Source: Membranipora membranacea | Lineage: Eukaryota; Bryozoa; Gymnolaemata; Cheilostomatida; Membraniporidae | DNA: 64,000 nucleotides | Direction: 5' to 3' | Assembly: GCA_914767715.1 (NCBI GenBank) | Contig: OU612073.1 | Coordinates: 5,518,001 to 5,582,000, forward strand | Shown: positions 12,788 to 25,279 of the stretch, piece after piece | Numbering within the stretch: position 1 is the stretch's first letter | How the letters are laid out: each line of letters opens with the position of its first letter | Translations under genes and position numbers: made by a program | The notes under the pieces: generated by a model | Told to the model about the DNA's origin: nothing | What the model saw: only the letters and a program-made list of their open reading frames with translations | The model's database searches: none

Positions 12788-13552
12788 GTGACGTGAAGGT
12801 GAAATCAACCGACAATCAAAGAAGATTGTAAAAGAGAATGCTGGTGCACAATCTAGGACTCATTTGTAACAACATCCATTTGGATGAGTCTTTTCTATAT
12901 CTCGTTGGTATTTGTGCACATGGGCATCCCATAATGCAGTTCCAGCATTGGGTTTTGTTTTTATTAGAGGACTTAACCTCTAGCTGGAGGTTAACCGATG
13001 TTTCATGCATAAATATCGAACTCCAAAAATGGTTACATACCCAATTAGTTTATAAACATTCCAAATGTACGCCATATAATAATCTACATAATATTTTTGC
13101 CGAACTTGACCATTGTGCAGTGTTGTTTGTTGGAACTTCATCGCAGCTTAATTCAAAACTGCTATCGCTGTATTTTCTTATAAATATACTTAAATACATT
13201 TTAATCAATATGCATTGAACATAATAACAAATTCTCACTTTTGTTCTAAAACGCACAATAGTAGCACAAAGTTATAATACAAAATAAATAAATCTACAAA
13301 ACTTATTGGTATAAATAGCGACTGAGTCCTTCCCGTACAAGTTTACATGCATACATATACAAGGGCATGACATAAGTATCCCACAATTCACCGGAAATCC
13401 AAGCGCATTCAGATAAATGATAACATGGATATGAGATTGATCCTATCTTACTTGGAATTCCAAAATTGTATATTAGGAACGTTTTAACCATGCCCGATTG
13501 GGGTAACATCCATCATTATTATACCATAATAAAGCTTACTTTGTGTATACAA
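12788..13552. other. Convergent 3' flanks of the four-CUB gene and RIC-8
   Basis: The two stop codons are 765 bp apart and face each other. I see no further coding exon. Short open frames here on either strand show no recognisable protein. Confidence 0.6.
13283..13288 (+). terminator. Possible polyadenylation signal of the four-CUB gene
   Basis: An AATAAA lies about 0.5 kb after the TGA and is repeated immediately downstream. A second AATAAA occurs near 13528, so the true site is uncertain. Confidence 0.35.
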
Positions 13553-16500
13553 TCAGTCTTCTTCATCATCCGTGTGATTAGCCTGTGAATCCTGAGGGGC
13601 TAGCTCCAGTAAATGTTCTACTGGGACGGGGCGACCATCTGCACCTATCCTACTAGGCTGAACAACACCTGAAACAAATTAAGACAACCCTCAATCAATC
13701 AGTGTAATAATTCACCGTAGCAATTAGGTTAATGTTTTCCTTAAAGACTACCTAAAGACCAATGCTTGTTATCGTCAGGCAGTTACTTATGGTAAAGTTT
13801 GGTCAGATTTGCATGGTTAAAAAATTCAATTCTCTTCTAAGCAGGAGACTGTGACATCATAATGAGAAGAATGGGAGTTACCTTCCCTTAGGGAAGGCAC
13901 TTTCTCCACCATCACTAATTTATACCAAGTAGAGAATTTATTGTTTTACCATGCAAATCTGAAAAAACTTTATCGTAAGTAACTGTCTGACTATATCATG
14001 CGTTGGTCTTTAGGAAGTCTTTAACAATCAACTACAATGATACGTTAATCTATCAATATGTAAAGCGTTCAAAAACTTTGTACAAAGCCAAACTTATTTT
14101 TTGGTGGTTTTCCATAAACCCTCCCAAAGCTCTGAACACTCATACATCACAGAAGTAAGAAACCAACAGCTGATTTTGTGAGATTTGTGATGGTCATTGA
14201 TAGAAGTTTGAAACTGATTCTATGGCTTAGCTTCATACCTAATCTTTGCAGCCGGTCCATAGCATTCAGTAGCTGCATCGCCTCATATTCTTTTTGTTCA
14301 TCACTCATACCTGCCATAGGATCTGAATGCTCTGTCTCGTAGCGACCTGAAAATAATAAAGAAGTGAATACATCCGGGAAAAACTTTCCCTTCATGCTGT
14401 TTGTTTAAGCCTGTATCTCAATCACTTCCCTTGTCTCAAGTATGCTGGAAATGGCCCAATAGGCAACCAGTAAGGAAAAATGTATCAATAGAAGCAATCC
14501 TAACTAAGCTAAGTCAAGAATGCATATCGAAAATCCATATTGCGTTGAAAAAAATTTACAAACATATGCGGAAATGATCGATGTCTGACCTGCATCATCA
14601 AGGTGAGATTAATGTAAAAACTAAAATTGATCCCATTGTATGGTAATCATGTAGTTCAAGCTAACTTTCGTATCACTCAACAAAGTTGGACAAAAGTAAA
14701 TTTCAATCATTTGGAATAAATTGCATACAGCTATCTACCACATTTGATTAAGCAATTTTGACAGATCTACCAGCCGATCCTAGCCATAATTTAGTTATAC
14801 CTGTGACTGGGTTGATGTTCGGTTCCAGCTCTTTATATTCCTCAGTTTCTGAGTCTGAATCATCAGAATATGTCTGGCTCGACGACCTTTGGCCTCCCAT
14901 GAGGCCGTATGAGGCCATCAGACCAGCAGCATTACCGAATCCGCTGTGAGCGAAATAAACAAGCAGCATGTAGGCCGAGTCTGTGTCGAGCATTGTGACA
15001 GTTCAGTAGCAAACCGCACTTCCCAGCAATCATATTATCATCTCATAGACACTTTGATTTGATATCATGAAGAAACTTTCAATTTAAGGGTTTTCAATTC
15101 CATGATAAATATATATAGGAAATTATTCTTCAGCCTGCACATGCTTTTAATGGTCTCATTATAGTTGACAGGCTGAGTTTGCAGGGAAAACAAGCCATGT
15201 TAATTGTTGGGGAGTAAGAGATGACTCATGAAGAGTACCTGTATTTGATGAGCCTTTGTACATTTTCTTTGCACAAAACATAGAGCAAGTCTGCCACTAC
15301 CTTCTTCACCTATAAGATTAACCACAAAACATAATCATGGGACACAGCAATAGCAGGTGCTCTATAAGCATGGAGAACAGACAGCTGTTCTGCATCTTGG
15401 TTTCGCTCTGAGCTCCAAGTTGACAAATTCCTCCATTTCTATTGACTATTTGCAATCTCATTTTTTTTCTTATTTAACAAGAAGACTATCCAAAGACCAA
15501 TGTATGTTATACTCAGGCAGTTACTTATGATAAAGCTGTGTCAGATTAGCATGGTAGAAAAATTCAATGCTCTACTTGGCATGAATTATTAATGGCGGAA
15601 AAAGTGCCTTCCATAAGGGAAGGTAACTCTCATTTTCTGCATTATGATGTAACAGTCTCCAGGAAGTGCAATAAGCAGTTTTCTGAGCTCTAATTTGGGG
15701 AGATGTCCTCTCTCCAGTTTGGTACTTTTAACCCACGCTGCATAGGAAAATCATGCTGAAAGAGGGTTATCTTGCAAACCGCTTATGTTAGGATAAAAAT
15801 CATTTTTGATTCAGAATCTGCACCATTAAAAACCAAGTTGACAGGGTTTCAAAATCAATGGGCGCTTGAAAGTTGATAAATCTTAATTTTAGTGACGAAA
15901 TTCATGAAAAATTCCATGTAATTTGTCCGCAAAACTGGCAAAAATTGATATAATTGACTATCCTAATACCAAAGTTATTCCCCACACTATGTTCCTATCA
16001 GTTTCCAATGGTGCAGATTCTGAATCAAAAATCGTTGTTATCCTAGCATAAGCGGTTTTCAAGATAACCCTCTTTTCAGCACGTTTTTCCTATGCAGCAT
16101 GGGTTAAAGTACCAAATCAGAGAGAGGACAACTCCAAATTGAGGCCCAAATCAGAGCTCAGAAAACTGTCTAAACAAGAAACAAGCACTTCCTGAAGACT
16201 GTGACATCACATCACAGTCTTCAGGAAGTGCTTGTTTCTTGTATTGCACTTCCTAGAGACTGTGATTTCATAATGCATAGAACAGTCTTTGGGCATAATC
16301 AAATTGAAACAGCATGAAATAGACGGAGAGGAAAATTGATCTCCGAAGATACACAGGGAACAAAAATAGAATAATTGGCATTCTATGTTCAGAGAGTGTT
16401 CTCTCGTTCTCGGTTACTGCAATGAATAAATGGCAGAGAAAACACAGAAACTAACAATGCGACTGTAGGTAGAACATACCTCAGTGTGGGGAGTAGTGAG

Positions 16501-19500
16501 AAGCTTACATAGTCTATTTCTCAGGCTATCACCTTCCTCAGGTAACCTCTTTACTTCATCTCTGAGATGAGGCAAGACCTGAAACATAGAAAAATGGCAT
16601 TGTGCGAACTAATCAACACAGCTAACTACAATTTATCCTAGCTAAGATGGGTGGTTATACAAAGGACATAATGAATGTTTGCTAGACATAGATTTGGCTA
16701 TCTCAAGCCTGAGCGTAAAGGCAAACTTTTCCTCCTGCAAATATTTTAGTCTGCCAAGGTGGAATAAGGCTATCAAATGATTGTAGCCCACTGTTGTATT
16801 ACAGGATATTTCATATAAAGCTGGGCTTTATTTTCCAGTAGTCAATCAGTTAATCCTTTGCTTTGCTGGATTCCAGTCAGGTATGAAAAAACGTAATGGA
16901 TGCTGTGCTGAGGAGGTAATTTAAGTTCACAACTACATGCTGTCTGGGGCACATACCCGCAGCCGACAAAACTTTCTGATGATTCTGTTCGATTTGGCTA
17001 GTATAGTCAGAGATGTGATTACAGGGAGAAGCTGTTCTTTCTGTGAGGCTAGAGATGCCCCCTCCAACACAACCTCCAGATATTTGAGGATCTCAGCTAT
17101 AGAACTGACATCATGACCATCATATGATCTCTCTACTAGCGATGCATCATCACCAGAAGACAACTCCGGTATGAGATGTGAGAATGTGTGAGATGGTAGG
17201 GTGGTAAACAAGTTAGAGATGTGTCTGTAGGATGAATTAAAGATACTGCATTACTACATAAAACAAACACAGCAAGTAATAAACCTGCACCCGGTGTGAT
17301 TGTTCAGGGGTCTTTCAATTGAAAACAGCCAAAGTCACTATGTGACCGCACACTCAGTTGACGCTCTCAAATCGTTCACTCTTGATCTTAATCTCAATCT
17401 ATACATACAAAATTGTCTTCAAAAAAAGGGAGGGCTAAGATACTAAAGAGTGTTAACAGAAGATATCAATCCGATAGGCCTAATAACAGAGTGATGGCCA
17501 ATTTATGGTGGCAACAAAGGAAACATTAGCAGATTATATCAAACAATGCATGGTATTTAATCTGATATTTATCTTGTGAATCGGCAGCGCTATGGTATAC
17601 CATGTTGTGCAGTGTTACGGTTGTGTTGTGTCGTGTCAGCATTACAATATATGTGTTGTGTCTCAGGCAGCAGTATAATCAATAAATTACAAGTTCAAGT
17701 CTCTACTTACTTGATAATATCAAGATGTTTCTCTTTAGTGACACACTCCTTACAGCTAAGCTTGTGCAATCTGTTTACAAGAAGTACTGTGTCATTATCG
17801 AGAGAAGAGAACTCCTCATGTTTCCAGGGGGAGATGACCAGGGTTAGATTGTACAATGTCTTCAAAACTTCGGACAGAAGGTCGCATGACTCATCACTCA
17901 GTCCAGACTATGTTTATAAAGGACAACAAGGTCAGGTCAAGATCAAGGTCAATATGAGATGTCGCCAATATGACGTGATGCCAATAAGACGTGACGTCAA
18001 TAAGACATGACGTCAATATGAGGTGACAGTTGATATGAAAGTAAGCTTCTTATTTTATCGCAATTCGGAGTAGAAAATATCTGGCACCATGACACACAAC
18101 AACAGAAAGGTTTTACATAAACATCCACAGATTACATGACACTATTCTCACAAGACAAACATTTGTTATGCAAATTCATCACAATGCAGTGCACATGAAC
18201 ATCGCAGTAGAATAAGGTCAATTTAGTCTTTTGATATAGATAGAAAAAATTAGCCTTTTCCAGCAAGTCATATGACCTGCTACTTACAGTTGATGTCTGT
18301 TTGAGGACATCATTGACGGCATCAGATAAGACGGATATACCCTTCCACTCTAGTGTAGCTTGTGATCTTGTGGAGCTGACTAGAGCAGTGATAATAAACA
18401 TCAACCTCATGTCAAAATACTACAATCATTACATAGAATTCTTACATTGTATTAGTAACCCCTAAGTTGACGGGGTTGAGGTGGGGAGAACATTGAGACC
18501 AGACAGGCCAGAAGGATTCAATATCACTTCTGTTAGTGGTAATATAATCACTTTAATGAATCCTGATTCATTCTGATCTAGTTTGCTTTTCAGTTGACTA
18601 GGTCATGTGGATGCATTTAAAATCGAGTTACGAAGTAGATGATGTGACTTTGCGTTGAACAGTTGGGAATCAAGATATGATTGTCAAAAAATCGATTGCA
18701 ATCGGAAACCTGCAGAATACAATACTTCAGATATCTACTTACTTTGACCGAGTGGTCTAAGCTGGTAACAGAGTAAGTTTTGGTCCTCTGGATAAGAGAT
18801 AATACACATTTCTCAGTACTACACCACTGTTGAACCTGTGTATAAGAGAGGGAGCGAACTGAGTGTGAAACTATTGCTGTTTGCGAAGAAACAGAAGATT
18901 GGGCTGCCTCTAAAGAGGGACGCAAGGTGCCCTAAATCCTCATACTGAGAATGTGATACATCCTAGAAAACTAGATTGCATCCTAAAGGTGAGGCCATGG
19001 TGGACCTCCTAATCGTGGGTGTGCAGCGAGCTGCCAAAACTGAACTGGCACTTATCGGCCATTGGCAGTGACATTTTGATCTTAGCCAATAGGCCGAGAA
19101 GCGAAGTGAAACTATTGATCCAATGGGGGTCCTTCAATTAGAATGAGTGATACAAATTATCACCATTATATAACTCAAAATTATTGCTCACTTGGTGTTG
19201 GAATAAGACAAATGTGTTCCCAGATCACTCACTCACTCAGTTAGCAAGCGATCAGACTGCGATTTTGGCTGTTTTGAATTGAAAGACCCCCTGGGTTGTT
19301 AAAACAAGATCACGTCTACTAGGTTATGTTTGAAATCATCAATCGTGTCATTTTGCATATGACTGTCTGCCACATAATTGGTGTAAAATGCTGTGGTATG
19401 ATATTTCTTTTGTAAGTTGTTAAGGGTTATTTAATTCTGTAAAGAACATGTTGTCAGTCTCCTAGAAATCAGTCCCAAACAATACAGGAATAAGAATGAT

Positions 19501-20178
19501 GAATAGTTTAACCAAAGCCAAGCGATGGGAGATTGTGGCATTGATGTCAACACAACTATTTTCCTAGACAAAATGTGAAACAGACAAACCCTTACCTTTG
19601 AATTGTTAAATGTGAGATTACATAGGCATTTGGTAGCCTCAGTGACTATTTCTGTGTTTATATTATCAGGTAGGAGAACAGTGTCCCCGGACTCTCTGTA
19701 ATGTGTCAACACGGAGTAATGCATCAGCAACCCAAACAACTCCTCTGTCATCCAAATCTAGAAGAAATGAATAGATAGTAATGATGACGCATCGTACAGA
19801 AGAACCTATTGCACAGACCATTCTACCTACACATACCATCGCAAGCTGGTATTGAGGTATTTTACAAAACTAATGGTGCAACTAAAATTTTATCATCTTA
19901 AAAACTCTTCATTATCAATAAACATGCATATGCCTATCCTTCCACTTGATATAGTTGTGTATGAAAAGTTTACTTACATTGATGGAGGCCTTGCCTCTGC
20001 TCAGTATTCGCACACAGGTTAGCGCCAGCACGACATCAGCTGTATTTACAGGTTGAGTCTTGTCTCTGATCATCTCCATTAATGATTGTACAACTTGTCT
20101 TCTCAGATCTGAGTCTATCTCATCCAGCGCCATACTCGATTCATAATTCAACTTGAACTTTCCTAACACGACAGCCAT
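13553..20178 (-). CDS. ric8a: RIC-8/synembryn, G-alpha chaperone and exchange factor
   Basis: Eleven minus-strand exons join in phase to 529 residues (human RIC8A has 530): 20178-19978, 19757-19596, 18835-18743, 18419-18288, 17907-17711, 17224-16957, 16578-16480, 15309-15239, 14943-14801, 14346-14239 and 13668-13553 (TGA). RIC-8 folds nascent G-alpha subunits and promotes their nucleotide exchange; it is a cytosolic armadillo-type protein. Landmarks include CVRILSRGK, KCLCNLTFNN, YFDMRLMFIITAL, GFGNAAGLMASYGLM and DPMAGMSDEQKEYEAM, each matching the family in order. The acidic segment near residues 433-445 (YSDDSDSETEEYK) matches the CK2-phosphorylated region of vertebrate Ric-8A, with S434 and S439 as candidate sites. 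The ATG lies two bases after an acceptor, so a leader exon exists upstream; 21021-20963 (acceptor TTCTGCAG, donor GTGAGA) is a weak non-coding candidate. RIC8A and RIC8B are not distinguished in invertebrates. Confidence 0.93.
13741..14024. mobile_element. Foldback element of the AAAGACTACC family, full copy
   Basis: The 284-bp element begins TTAAAGACTACCTAAAGACC and ends as its complement (GGTCTTTAGGAAGTCTTTAA). The arms pair through TTACTTATGGTAAAG and TTTGCATGGTTAAA on the left, with a short CCTTCCCTTAGGGAAGG palindrome at the centre. TTAA at both ends would fit a TTAA target site. It lies in the last RIC-8 intron. Confidence 0.75.
15479..15650. mobile_element. Partial copy of the AAAGACTACC foldback family
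   Basis: GACTATCCAAAGACCAATG, CAGGCAGTTACTTATGATAAAG and the central CCTTCCATAAGGGAAGG match the left half and centre of the element at 13741. The right half is replaced by an unrelated long inverted repeat starting near 15675, which suggests nested insertion. Confidence 0.65.
15675..16168. mobile_element. Long inverted-repeat element (arms about 155 bp)
   Basis: The left arm 15675-15827 (CAGTTTTCTGAGCTC ... GATTCAGAATCTGCACCATT) pairs with the right arm 16007-16168 (AATGGTGCAGATTCTGAATC ... GAGCTCAGAAAACTG) with few mismatches over most of its length; the spacer is about 180 bp. It has no coding capacity. It lies in a RIC-8 intron (between 15309 and 16480). Confidence 0.85.
16174..16242. 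repeat. Perfect 31-bp hairpin next to the long inverted repeat
   Basis: The arms 16174-16204 and 16212-16242 are exact complements (AAGCACTTCCTGAAGACTGT and its reverse complement are within them), separated by CATCACA. The same words recur near 15650 (CAGTCTCCAGGAAGTGCA) and near 47080-47140 (ACAAGCACTTCCAGGAGACTG), so this is a dispersed family. Confidence 0.9.
18893..19110 (+). repeat. Interspersed repeat, copy 2 of a dispersed pair
   Basis: Matches about 6130-6345 in the same orientation, including CATACTGAGAATGTGATACA, GTGTGCAGCGAGCTGCCA and CTTAGCCAATAGGCCG. It lies in RIC-8 intron 2. Confidence 0.7.
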
Positions 20179-21037
20179 TCTGTCCAAAAGAAACGTGGTC
20201 AGGATCTAAATGGCTACAGTATTCTGCTGGTAGCTCATGATGCGGGAAGCCAGTTCCCTCATTTACAAAAATCAGAGCAAAAGATTTTTCAAATAGCTAC
20301 AGAATGGGGTCTGCAGCTACAACGAAGGAAGTGTGTCTGTCAGATTTCTAGGGTATATCAATATGGTCACTGACTGACAGGACAGTAGTTTTACCATGCC
20401 TTGTCTTATGTGGGGGGGGAGGGTAGTGGTATGAGACTGTACTCCCCAGTGAACAGGTGATTGACACCCATAGCTCTCAAAGACCCCTGGACAATTTTGA
20501 TTATTACTGATAGAACACATCCTTGATGTTAGAAGGATGAGTATGGTTCCATCAGTCTGTTTTGAGATGAGGAGAGTTGACTGCTAACAGCTTCATCTCC
20601 AGACCAGACCAGACCATGACATCACAGCCTCACTTTGTCAAATGATAAAATGCTCAGAATGTATGCCACTTATGACTAACTCATTATTGAACAAGATTTG
20701 ATACTGATTATTAAATTAACATAACCTAAATCTGTACAAACAAGGAGTTAACTCCTTGGTGCAAATGTTCTGGGTTTTCTTGATTACTACACCCGCCTTG
20801 TGATTAGTTTGGTAGCTTAGGCACGAGGGTTAATAAATCCACCAGAACAAGAAAGCTCCAGTGACTATTCAAGCACACTGACCGAGATGCCCATCTGTTA
20901 CGCACCTCAAACCGGTTTAAACACTACACCAAATTGATGATCTAGTGAGTATTGGCTCTCACCTCAACAATTACAGTAACTCCCAATGAGGGGTTGTCTA
21001 GACGTTGAGCCTCCTTACACACTGCAGAAATATCAAA

Positions 21038-21262
21038 GACCTATATTATTGTAGATTATAGGCATGAAGCCGGGCCTACAACTATAGTCAATCTGCCAAT
21101 AATGTCACTGCTGCGAATGTATGAAGACCTATATTGTAGATTATAGGCATTGGAGCCAGGCCTACAACTATAGTCAATCTGCCAATAATGTCACCGCTGC
21201 GAATGTGTGAAGACCTATATTGTAGATTATAGGCATTGGAGCCAGGCTTACAACTATAGTCA
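21038..21262. repeat. Tandem repeat, 86-88-bp unit, about 2.6 copies
   Basis: Units beginning GACCTATATT start at 21038, 21126 and 21212. Each contains GTAGATTATAGGCAT and CTACAACTATAGTCAA, and the first two continue with CCAATAATGTCAC. Copies 2 and 3 are nearly identical, which implies recent duplication. It is about 0.9 kb upstream of the RIC-8 start codon. Confidence 0.9.
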
Positions 21263-22837
21263 ACCACATTTTGAGCTCAATGGAGTAATTACAAGTGGAA
21301 TAATCTCGCGAGCCACCACTCGAACAATTATAGGCACTAAGGGCCAGGCGGTAAATAGTGATACCAAGATAAAAGGGCTGAATAATAGACACTATGTCTG
21401 GCTCAGTCCTCAATATTACTCGGGACAATTTAGTTGTGTAAACAACTTATTATATTTTATAACAGTTTATTGCTCTCACAATTCAACCATTCACAATGAA
21501 GTCTGATAACTAAATCATAATGCATAAAGCCACGGACCCTCCTTTTATAGGCGAACAGGAAAAAGTGTCACAATTTACTTTAAAACAGTGTCAAAATGTA
21601 CTGAGGGTTTACTAATTCATAAAAGCATAATACATTATGGGCATTGACATAAAATCCATATCATATGACAGGGCAGGCTATCATTTACAAAGTGGCCAGT
21701 ACTTATATGCACACAATAAAACAGTCACTTCCTTTAGCTAATTTAGCGAGTCATTATTTATCATAAGTAGTAAAAAGTAAACAAGGTATATTTTAGATTT
21801 TGAGCAACAGAAGCTGGGGCATTTCCATATTACAAAGAATTAAGATAATGCACCAACTCATTAAAGTAGTGTTTAATTCTCTACAGAGAGTGTCTGAATA
21901 TTTAGCTTTGAGAGCACTTCAGTCTTACAATTTGTATGTCATTTAGCACACACTATCGCAACTCTGTGGGGGTACTGGTTGTATCTGACCAACATGACCA
22001 TCCAAAAGCTTGTAGGCCCTACAAAGGGTGTTATAATTTAGATCAGATTAACTGTTATCAAGATGCACCATGTTTATCACAGTCAAGTTATATCTGAACT
22101 TGAAAATGTTCTTTTCTTTCAGGGGATGCACACAAGGTCTATACAGAAGTGTTTTGTGTGCTGTCAGGGCTGTATGTGTGCTGTGTGACAACACGTCCCA
22201 TACAGCACCTGTCACACACCTTACAACACTCCTCGCACCTCGAGACGTTGCCTGAGTGTTGGATTGGACTGAGTACCTAACAAATGTCTTTGCCGGCAAC
22301 ATAGGCTGCATCATCAAACCCTCTACTATGATTCTTCCATGCAGATATGGATTTTTGTAATGTTGGATTCGGGTGATCACGAATCTTCACTTAAATTTGA
22401 GAACATTTGAAGATAATGAGAGTGAAAAGACTTAACCATAGGACTTGCTCAAACCAGGGAGAATGGAACTGCGCACACTACATAAGGCCTGTGCTGAGCT
22501 ACACATGCCTTTATCCAAGCATTGATTTAACTAGTCATTCATTCATTCATTGATCCTTGATTTGTCCAAGGCACAGCAGGGCCTACTAGTCCACAACCTA
22601 GGTCTGTGGCATTGATTGACTTCATTACAAAATAAGCTTGTCAAGGCAAGTCATATGCTGGTGGCCCTAAGACGGACTGACCACCATGGAATTAGGGAAA
22701 GTAAACTGCTTGTACTTGTAGCGTCCTCATTATTATCTCAAGCAAATCAAACAGACAGTGACAGGTTGAAGCCTGGCCAACCCGACAGCATACCCATGCT
22801 AGACAGGATGACCCTTTGACTCATTCATAGAACTGCC

Positions 22838-22886
22838 GCATTTCCTGACTTTGGGCTTGATGTGGGTAGCCAAAGTCAGGAAATGC
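22838..22886. repeat. Perfect 17-bp hairpin
   Basis: GCATTTCCTGACTTTGG (22838-22854) is exactly complementary to 22870-22886, with a 15-bp loop. Intergenic. Confidence 0.85.
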
Positions 22887-23237
22887 TTTGACTTCTCAGT
22901 AAAAAATAATCACTAAATATTTTTATCAAATGAAATAAAAGTAGTATGGTTGAGTCGCTACAACCAACCCACAATACAGGACTGTAGTAGTTGGCCCGTT
23001 ATAGCCACACAATGTGTCAGACACAATAAATCACTGTATAGAAGACAACTTCAATTCTGAATGTACTAAAATCTTTGGAGGAGCATTTTTCTCTCTATAC
23101 TCTTCAACTTCATTGGCAGCAAAAGTCATCTCATCGGAATTCTTTTTGCCAAAAAATAGAAACAAAAAAGAAACAGAAAGGGAATCGAATGTACTATCAT
23201 TAACGACGTTGATCAAGTTGATAACATATGGTTGAAT

Positions 23238-23450
23238 CAGGGAGAATTCTCCCTGGTTGAATAGTAATGTTTTAAATGAGCTGATCACTTCTAATATGTA
23301 ATGGTAAAGAATTGTAAGTTACAGAAACTTTGTGTCTTAGATTGTCAGTATGATATAAAAGTAAATGTTAATCACGAAAGTTGAACTGGGTAGTGTTTTT
23401 AAATCCTCTATAAAAAAATCAATGAACTCCCTCTTCAGGGAGTTCATTGA
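23238..23450. repeat. Two short palindromes
   Basis: CAGGGAGAATTCTCCCTG (23238-23255) is a perfect 18-bp palindrome. TCAATGAACTCCCT (23419-23432) pairs exactly with 23437-23450 around a CTTC loop. The latter word (CAATGAACTCCCTC) recurs at the inverted repeat arm at 25280. Confidence 0.8.
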
Positions 23451-24184
23451 ATAAACAGAGGTGTCAAAAAATTGTTTAGCTTATGCGCAAAAAGTGAAGT
23501 GAAATAACAAACAAGCTTAGGTAGAAGTTCTCCTGTAAAGGATTCGGTTTGAATGAGATAATACGGAATGTAATGCAGATTGGCGATAATGTGTAAAGCC
23601 CGTTTTTGCAACAAAAATAATCAATTGAGGGTATTATTACAGGACAAGTAGCCAATGATATGGATACCATTCATAAGGTGAGAACCGACACCGGAGCTCC
23701 TTTAACCTTTCCATGCAGTAGTGTGAAAATAATTTTGATGAGTGATTTTTAATTCCGTGTTTACCCAGAGCTGCCCCTGGTCCAATTTGATCATCACATT
23801 ATAAAAATTGTATCTAATAATGAACTAAGCTAAATCAATCCACCCTCTCTACATATACCTCTCTAACGCGGTGAATTCAGGTACCATTTCCATCTAGACA
23901 TTGCCTGGTGACATGACTCTGAGTTTATAGCGACTGTCAGATGTTAAATCATAATCGATAAATGCCAAGAGTAGGCAACTATTAACAAGAAAGGGTGTAA
24001 TACTACATTTTAAGTTGGCTTCTGAGCTATGTGAAACCTTGGTTGCCCTTTAATGCACTAAAAACAAATGTTTGAACATGGAATGTTCTTTAACAATGAC
24101 TGGATCGCTCACTATGAACAGTGGATTTCATGTGTATCAGTAGTGCTAAGCATTGATATAAATTCATGGATTAATAGAGAAATA

Positions 24185-24410
24185 CACAGTATGGCTATTT
24201 GTGGAGAAAATACATCAGTCTACAACTTTGTGTCATAAATAGATCTAGCTTAGTATCTGGCAGCTTTAACATTACACATTGGCTGACGCCCCAGTAACAA
24301 CCATTAAAGAATCAGGCAAGAAACTTGCAAGTGGTTGGCTGTAGCTGAACATTTGGACCAATTGTTTCCAGCGATCATACATAAATTTCAATATGCTTGT
24401 TCAGGGTCAG
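24185..24410. repeat. Dispersed repeat, copy 1 (partner near 46463-46640)
   Basis: Shared landmarks with the later copy, in the same order, are TATGGCTATTTGTGGAGA, CTTTGTGTCA, TCTGGCAGCTTT, CATACATAAAT and ATGCTTGT. Divergence is considerable, so the boundaries are approximate. Confidence 0.6.
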
Positions 24411-25279
24411 AAATGACCCCATGTAATCCGTGAATGTATATCAGTGGTGCTAAGCATTAATGTGTTGTACATGACTCTCGTATATCGTTATCTGAGCATA
24501 ACACCTTCATCAAGGAAGCAGCCAACAATAAATCAATGCCTTACTTATACTAGAAACATCAGGGGTGGATGAAGCTGGGAGGGTGGGACATCCTCCCTGG
24601 ATGGATAATAGTGAAGTTGGCGTTAATCAATGAGTTGTAGTTAGGTTAGCTGAAGAGCATTGTAAACTATTTGCAAAAGCAAGCTTCATGTTTATTCTGT
24701 TGGTGATCAAATACCCTCATAGCAATATATTCACTTGTAACTTTGTGTGTTATACAAAAAAACTTGGCAGCTGTGGTAGAGTAGGGTCTGAGCGACTCAA
24801 ATCACATCAATGGTGCAGTAAAAAGAAAAATTTAAATAAACCTTTTTAAGACTTTTGAGAACAATAATAAAACATAATTCTTATAAATCCCATGATGTGT
24901 GAAATTATTTTTTTGTTTAACCTGGAAAATAATTCTAAATTAAGTTTAGCAGTGAACAACCATAATCTAATGAGCTGACGCCCAACCATTGGTATGAGAA
25001 TTTTCCTGTCTGACTCGAAGACTCCAAGCCGCCAATTACATTTTAGTCGTACATGATTGGCGCAAAACGCAGGAAAGTTAGTTTGAACTCGGTCTATGTT
25101 TCAACAGGGTTTTTCTTTTTTTGTAATGAAATGCCCCTGTGTAGATTTTTCCTTGATCTCTTTGTGTATTGGCAAATTGGCACATGCGACATAGCAATAA
25201 ATAATTATTGGTAGCCCTTGAAATTATTAATATTAGCAGCGAAACGGATGGATCTTGTGATAAAGCTCAATGCACAATC

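Noticed and set aside
20963-21021. Coding first exon of RIC-8
   Set aside because: Its splice signals are plausible, but the frame needed to join the next exon contains TAA and the protein is already full length from the ATG at 20178. At best it is a leader exon.
21038-21262. CRISPR-like array
   Set aside because: There are fewer than three full units, the whole unit is repeated with no unique spacers, and the context is eukaryotic.
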